From Anaerolineales bacterium (GTDB taxonomy: Bacteria > Chloroflexota > Anaerolineae > B4-G1 > DUEL01), in contig DQUX01000204.1 of the NCBI GenBank assembly GCA_015662065.1, forward strand, positions 1-6,901: a DNA stretch of 6,901 nt. Reading direction: 5' to 3'. Below the pieces are notes generated by a model. It saw only the letters and a program-made list of their open reading frames with translations. It searched no databases and was not told the DNA's origin. This document shows positions 1-4,600 of the stretch, one piece after another; the first letter of the stretch is position 1; each line of letters starts with the position of its first letter. Position numbers and translations under genes: made by a program.

Positions 1-35
1 AACAACCTCTATCTACTTTGACAATATCACATTGT

Positions 36-88
36 GCTCTGAGGGGGTCTGTGACCCCCGACTTTGGCTGAAAGTCGTTGAGAGAACT
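36..88 (-). repeat. Palindromic repeat unit B
   Basis: On the minus strand the unit runs AGTTCT (88-83), hairpin CGACTTT-cagcc-AAAGTCG (77-59), GGGTCACAGACC (57-46), four variable bases, then CAGAGC (41-36). Here the last palindrome is enlarged to GGGGGTC-aca-GACCCCC (59-43). Compared with unit A, the CGAC...GTCG ends are kept while the middle changes length and sequence, as expected of a conserved stem. Confidence 0.6.
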
Positions 89-89
89 C

Positions 90-144
90 GCTCTGGGTAG
101 GTCTGTGACCCGCCGAGCCGACCGGTCGCAGATTGGTCAGAACT
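90..144 (-). repeat. Palindromic repeat unit A
   Basis: On the minus strand the unit runs AGTTCT (144-139), the 10-base palindrome CGACCGGTCG (128-119), GGGTCACAGACC (111-100), four variable bases, then CAGAGC (95-90). The 12-base block contains GGTC-aca-GACC, itself an inverted repeat. The same ordered blocks recur in unit B. Confidence 0.6.
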
Positions 145-166
145 AGAACGGTTCGTTCTTGGAGAG

Positions 167-195
167 AGTATACACCGAAAGGTCGAGGATGTCAA
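167..195 (-). promoter_or_regulatory. Sigma70-type promoter reading toward the left edge
   Basis: Minus-strand TTGACA (195-190), an exact 17-base spacer (189-173) and TATACT (172-167) match the consensus -35 in full and the -10 in five of six bases. A likely start is the A at 160, seven bases past the -10. It lies after the hairpin cluster that ends the hydrolase operon and points to a transcription unit starting here and running off the left edge. No start codon usable for a gene follows before position 1. Confidence 0.6.
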
Positions 196-272
196 TCACA
201 ACGTGGCTGGTGTCTAATCACAGAGGCCGCGATAGTCTCTCTCTTGAGTATTGGTGCCGCTTGCCCATCCCA
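196..272. other. Spacer with no recognisable feature
   Basis: Between the promoter and the hairpin cluster I see no gene, RNA or clear operator. Together with the elements at 1-195 and 273-373 it completes the 383-base gene-free left end. Confidence 0.5.
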
Positions 273-341
273 CCGGGCGGTTCAGCGCCCGGCTACGCCG
301 GCAAAGCCCCCTTTGGGGGCCGGCTTTCAGCCCGCAGGGCT
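273..341. repeat. Cluster of three more GC-rich palindromes (REP-like)
   Basis: Three perfect inverted repeats lie in a row: AGCCC-gca-GGGCT at 329-341, GCCCCC-ttt-GGGGGC at 306-320 (with flanking GCCG/CGGC at 297-300 and 321-324 that can extend the stem), and CCGGGCG-gttcag-CGCCCGG at 273-292. The block TTCAGC followed by CCCG recurs at 281 and 326. Such arrays between operons resemble REP-type dispersed repeats, or a compound transcription-end structure. There is no T-run on either side. Confidence 0.5.
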
Positions 342-351
342 TTGTCTGTGA

Positions 352-373
352 GCCCGGACATTCACGTCCGGGC
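352..373 (-). repeat. Hairpin 11 bases past the hydrolase stop
   Basis: Perfect 8-base inverted repeat GCCCGGAC / GTCCGGGC with a 6-base loop. It is the first of four hairpins after the last gene of the operon. No T-tract follows on the minus strand, so it is not a classical intrinsic terminator. It may stabilise the 3' end or assist termination. Confidence 0.55.
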
Positions 374-383
374 GGGCTTGCTT

Positions 384-1178
384 TCACCGCATGCGCCGTC
401 GCCACTCCTCCTTCAACTCCAGCGCGTCCAGGTCGTCCTTGAACTCCAGGAACTGCCGCAGCAGCCGGTTGAACTTGTTCATCTCCTCCAGCATGGGGAA
501 GTGGCGAGCGCCCTCCAGGAGGATAATCCGCACGTTTTCCTCGACCCACTTCAGCCACTTTCCCTCCGGCGGGTAGATGAGCGAGTCGTTCTTGCCATAG
601 ACCAGGAGGACCGGCATCCTCAGCTCATCCAGGTCCCGCCGCAGGTCCTCCCCCAGCACCGCGCGGACGCTGCTGACGACGGCGGCGGCGTCGGTCTTGC
701 CGGCCTCCATCTGCACCTCGGGATAGGCGGCGATCTGGCGGCGGCCCAGGATACGGGTGGCCACCTCCCCGTTGTTATCCGAGAAACTGGCGAGCGGGCG
801 GGCGAGGGCGGAGCCCACCAGGGGGGTGCTCACCGCCATCACCTGCTCCACCCGCTCCGGCATCTCCGCGGCCATACGGAGCGCCACCACTCCCCCCAGC
901 GCATGCCCCACCAGCGGGGCCCGACCGATAGCCATCTCCTCCATAAACTGCTGCAGGAGGGTGACATAGGCCGACAACGAGTACCCTCCCCGCTGTCGGT
1001 CCGAATCCCCAAATCCCCACAGGTCGAGCGCGTAGGTCCGGTACCGGTCCGAGAGGTCGTCCATCGCTGGCACCCAGTACCGCCACGAGCCGAGCCAGCC
1101 GTGGAGGAAGATCAGCGGCGCGCCTCGGCCGATGGCCTCATAGTGCACCAACCCGTTCTCGATGATGATCGCGCTCAT
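384..1178 (-). CDS. Alpha/beta-hydrolase-fold protein lacking the catalytic serine
   Basis: A 264-residue alpha/beta-hydrolase-fold protein, of normal family length. Visible signatures are the oxyanion-loop HGWLGS (H26-G27), the strand/loop DLWGFGDSD (52-60), the nucleophile elbow LVGHALGG (89-96), a helical cap region (~119-186), the acid position D198 in VYGKNDSL and H226 in GARHFPM. The elbow normally reads G-H-S-x-G; here residue 93 is Ala (GCG, 902-900), so conventional serine hydrolysis should be absent. The rest of the fold looks well preserved, with no frameshift or stop. A charged C-terminal helix (EFKDDLDALELKEEWRRRMR) extends past the usual end. No signal peptide is visible, so it is probably cytoplasmic. 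The ATG at 1178 is preferred: no ATG, GTG or TTG occurs in frame back to the regulator's stop. A weak GAGGGA lies 14 bases upstream. Family assignment is firm; the function (pseudo-enzyme, ligand sensor, or unusual chemistry) is unknown. Confidence 0.93.
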   Translation of the reverse strand: MSAIIIENGLVHYEAIGRGAPLIFLHGWLGSWRYWVPAMDDLSDRYRTYALDLWGFGDSDRQRGGYSLSAYVTLLQQFMEEMAIGRAPLVGHALGGVVALRMAAEMPERVEQVMAVSTPLVGSALARPLASFSDNNGEVATRILGRRQIAAYPEVQMEAGKTDAAAVVSSVRAVLGEDLRRDLDELRMPVLLVYGKNDSLIYPPEGKWLKWVEENVRIILLEGARHFPMLEEMNKFNRLLRQFLEFKDDLDALELKEEWRRRMR

Positions 1179-1250
1179 TGCCCGTTCGTTCGTCCCTCGC
1201 CACGGGAAACCGCGGCCTCCAGGCGGTCCATCGGATGGTTGCGAGGGGAG

Positions 1251-1631
1251 CTACACCTCGTACCCGGACCGCCGGAGAATATCGCGCACCTGGTCGGTCA
1301 GCTCGTCGGGGGCGAAGGGCTTGAGGATGTACTCCTCGGCCCCCGAGTCCAGGCCCTGCTGAATCTCCACCTCCTGTCCTTTGGCGGAGAGGAAGACCAC
1401 CGGGATCGCGCTGGTTTGCGGGTTCTCCTTCAACTGACGACAGGCCTCATATCCTGTCATCCTGGGCATCCGCACGTCCAGAATGATCAGGTCCGGTTGC
1501 TCCGTCTCCGCCAACTCTACCGCTTCGATGCCGTTCACGGCCAGGAGCACCTCGAAACCCGCGAAGCGGAGGGTGAAAGCGATGAGTTCCCGGATGTCTT
1601 TCTCGTCTTCGGCAACAAGGATCCTGAGCAT
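1251..1631 (-). CDS. Single-domain (CheY/Spo0F-type) response regulator
   Basis: A 126-residue stand-alone receiver that takes phosphate from a histidine kinase and works by protein contact. The receiver signature is complete: acidic pair E8/D9, phosphoacceptor D52 (codon 1478-1476) in ILDVRMPRMTG, switch S82 (Ser in place of the more common Thr), and K104 in ILKPF. Length is that of one receiver fold, and the chain ends at RRSGYEV with no DNA-binding or enzymatic output domain. It follows the hybrid kinase by 22 bases with a good ribosome binding site, so that kinase is the likely phosphodonor. Its TAG stop (1253-1251) is in the same frame as the downstream hydrolase. It could be a phosphorelay intermediate, a regulator of the kinase, or a motility/localisation-type effector; the sequence does not decide between these. 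Confidence 0.97.
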   Translation of the reverse strand: MLRILVAEDEKDIRELIAFTLRFAGFEVLLAVNGIEAVELAETEQPDLIILDVRMPRMTGYEACRQLKENPQTSAIPVVFLSAKGQEVEIQQGLDSGAEEYILKPFAPDELTDQVRDILRRSGYEV

Positions 1632-1639
1632 ACCGATAA

Positions 1640-1648
1640 CCTCTCCCT
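1640..1648 (-). promoter_or_regulatory. Ribosome binding site of the response regulator
   Basis: Minus-strand AGGGAGAGG lies 8 bases before the ATG at 1631-1629. It fits Shine-Dalgarno pairing and supports that start, which also begins exactly at the first beta strand of the receiver (MLRILVAEDE). Confidence 0.7.
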
Positions 1649-1653
1649 GATGG

Positions 1654-4600
1654 TCACTCCTGGGCCTGGCGCCGGCCGGTCTGCAAGAGCACCGCCGAGA
1701 TTTCCTGGAGGAAGTCCTCTATGGCGAACGGCTTGGTGAGGAAGCGGGCAGCCCCCAGTGTCAGCGCCTGCTGCTGTTTCAACTCCTCGTGGGTCAGGCT
1801 CCCGGTCATCACGACGACCGGGATGTCGCAGGTGCGAGGGTGAGACTTCAGCTTTCGCAATACGTCGTAGCCATCCATATCCCTCAACTTCAGGTCGAGC
1901 AGGATCAGTGCCGGCTGCACCTCCCTCGCCACTTTCAGGGCCCTCCGCCCCAGCCCCGTGGTGCGCACGCTGAAGCCGTGGCGGCGGAGCGCCTCCCGTA
2001 TCAACGAGAGATTGTCCTGATCGTCATCCACCACCAGGATCAGCCCCCGCTGGTGGAGAACCTTGCGCACCGCCTCCAGCAGCGCCTCCTCGTCGATCGG
2101 CTTGCCCACATAGTCCAGCGCCCCCAGCCGGAGCCCCTTCTCCCTGTCCGGCACGACGGAGACGATGACCACCGGGATGTCCGCCGTCTGGGGGTCCTTC
2201 TTCAGCCGTTCCAGGATCACAAAACCGTCGGCGTCGGGCAAGCGAATGTCCAATGTGATCAGGACCGGGCGGATCTCCCGGGCCGCCTGGAGCCCCTCAT
2301 CCCCTCGGCCCACCACGATCGCTTCGTACCCCTCCGACTCCAGGTGAATGCGGATCAAGTTGGCCACGTCGGGGTCGTCCTCGATCACCAGCACCGGAAC
2401 GCCTGAGGGGCGCGGGGTAGGCGACACGGCTTGCCGGGGAGCGCTGACCAGCGGGAGGGTGAAGATGAAAGTGCTCCCCTCCCCCAACTCGCTCTCCACC
2501 CAGATCTCGCCGCCGTGCATATGGACCAGGGAGGCAGTGATGGGCAGCCCCAGGCCGGTGCCGGGGGTCTCCTGGACCAGCGGGTCATCGGCGCGGAAGA
2601 AGCGGTCGAATATCCGCGCCTGGTTCTCCTTGGAGATACCGATGCCGGTGTCGGTGACCGCGACCTCCAGCATGTCCCCCGCAGGCCGGGCGGAGACGAT
2701 CACCTCTCCTCCCGGGGGCGTGTACTGGATGGCGTTCCCCACCAGGTTGGTGAGGACCTGGGCCACGCGGGCCCCGTCCCCCCAGACCGCCGGGAGGTCC
2801 TCCGGCACCCGCGTCTCCAGGACAATCCCCCGGCTCTGGGCTCGGCCTTGGAGCGTGCCGATCACTTGGTCCACCACCTCGTGGAGGTGGACCGCCTTCA
2901 GGTCCAGCTCCACCCGTCCGGTCTCGATGCGGGAGATGTCCAGCAGGTCGTTGACCAGGGCGGTCAGGCGGTCGGCGTTGCTGCGGATGATGCCGAGGAA
3001 GTGGCGCTGCTGATCGCTCAACTCACCGACCGCTCCCATTAAGAGCAGATCGGCGTACCCCTTGATGGAGGTCATCGGCGTGCGCAGCTCGTGGGAGACG
3101 GTGGAGACGAACTCGCTCTTCGCCCGGTCGGCCTCCACCTCGGCGGTGACGTCTCGGAACACGGAGACGGTGCCCAGGTACTCGGAGCCCTTGATGACCG
3201 GCGAGACGTGGACGCTGACCACCCGCTGCCCCAGCTCCAGCCGCTCGGCGACGAAGTCCTCCGGGGTGCGGTCGGCCGGGTTGGCGGCCCAATCCTCGAT
3301 GGCCTCCAGCCACGCCCGTCCCTCGACCCCATACAGCCCCAGCATTTCCCGTGTGCTGCAGCCCAGTGCCCGTTCCCGGGGGATCTCCAGAATTCGCTCG
3401 GCGGCGGCGTTGAAGAGGATGATCTCCCCCCGGGCGTCGGCCACCATAACCCCGTCGGCGACCCCCTCCAGGATCGCCTGGCTCTTGGCGGCCTCCACCT
3501 GTTGCTGCTTGAGCATCGCTCCCAGCCGCTCCGCCTGCTCGCGGATCAGGTTGTAGAGGGCCGCATTGCCGACGGCGTTGCCAATCTGGGCGGCCGCCGC
3601 CTCCGCCAGCCGCAGATGATCCTCGGTGAAGGCGCCGGGGGTGGCGGAGAAGACCAGCAGCACCCCTTGGGCCCCTCCGGCGGTGCTCAGAGGGACGGCC
3701 AGGCAGGCCCGGTGCGTGGGGTCGTCCTGCGGGTCGGCGACCCAGCGGGGGTCCTCCCGCACGTCGTGGGCGAGGACCGGTTGCCCGTGGTTGATCACCC
3801 ATCCGGCCAGTCCCTCCCCCCGGCGGAAGCGGGTCTCCGCCCCCCCGGGCGGTATGTGCAGGGGCGCGCCGATGGCCGCCCGATAGATCAGCCGCTCCGT
3901 CTCCAGGTCCTCCAGCAAGATGGAGCCCCGGTCTGCCCCCACCGCCTCCACCACCAACTTCAGCGTCCGATTCAGCACCCGATCCAGGTCCAGGCTGGCG
4001 GAGACCTCCGCCGCGATGCGGTAGAGGGCCTCCATCCGGTCCCGCTGTAGCGTCAGGTCCTGCAAGGCCTGAGCCAGCTGGCGGGTCCGCTTCTCCACCC
4101 GCTGTTCCAGCTCCTCGCTGAAGCGGCGGATCTCCTCGAACAAACGGGCGTTCTGTACGGCCACCGCCACCTGGTCGGCCAGGGTGGTGAGGGTAGCCAC
4201 GTCGGCGGGAGAGAAGGGCTCCCGGTAAGGGCGGTCGGCGGCCAGCACTCCCACCACCTGGTTGCCCAGGCTCAGAGGGACCAGGACCGCTGCCCCCCGC
4301 TGGATATAGTCGGCCCGCCCCTCCGTCTCCTCCTCCACATCGGCCACCGAAAGCGGCATCCCACTCTTGACAACCTGCCCCACCAGCCCTTCGCCGCGGG
4401 TGAAGGAACGGCCCTGCAGGAGGGCCAGGTCGTGGCCGTGGGCCGCCCGCGCTACATACTGCCCCGTCTCCGTATCCTGCAGGAAGACAACGCTTCCCTG
4501 GCAGTTGACCAGCCGGATGGTGGCATCCACCACCGTCCACAGGACCTCACCCAGGTCCAGCTTGGCGGTGACGGAGCGGCTGAGCTCGTTGAAGAGGGAG

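Larger units (their letters stand above)
1..160 (-). ncRNA. Possible structured leader or small RNA (continues off the left edge)
   Basis: This is the predicted transcript of the promoter at 195-167. It opens with a perfect hairpin AGAACG-aac-CGTTCT (159-145), then has two related units (144-90 and 88-36) with internal palindromes, then a small inverted repeat ACAAT-gtgat-ATTGT (35-21). The only ATG (33-31) is followed at once by TGA, so the stretch looks non-coding. It may be a long regulatory 5' leader of a gene outside the window, or an independent RNA. It matches no RNA family that I recognise, and the repeats may be genomic dispersed elements instead. Confidence 0.33.

Noticed and set aside
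18..23. TTGACA on the plus strand as a -35 box
   Set aside because: No -10-like sequence lies 16-18 bases downstream; the region there is G-rich repeat.
36..144. CRISPR array
   Set aside because: There are only two units, the repeats themselves differ internally, and there are no regular unique spacers or cas genes.
13..195. A 60-codon minus-strand frame beginning inside the promoter's -35 box
   Set aside because: Its start precedes the predicted transcript start, it runs through palindromic repeats and it has no recognisable protein features.
273..373. Classical intrinsic terminator
   Set aside because: None of the four stems is followed by a run of T on the minus strand.
1175..1231. An 18-residue ORF (MDRLEAAVSRGEGRTNGQ) whose TGA overlaps the hydrolase ATG
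   Set aside because: The ATGA overlap would suit translational coupling, but there is no Shine-Dalgarno before its ATG, so it is not supported as a gene.
159..1739. A 526-codon open frame on the plus strand
   Set aside because: It lies antisense to the hydrolase, the regulator and the kinase end. Its translation is low-complexity (His, Arg, Pro, Leu rich) with no domain, as expected of high-GC shadow frames.
3023..4540. A 505-codon alternative frame on the minus strand
   Set aside because: It overlaps the well-supported kinase frame and is Gly/Pro/Arg-rich without any motif.
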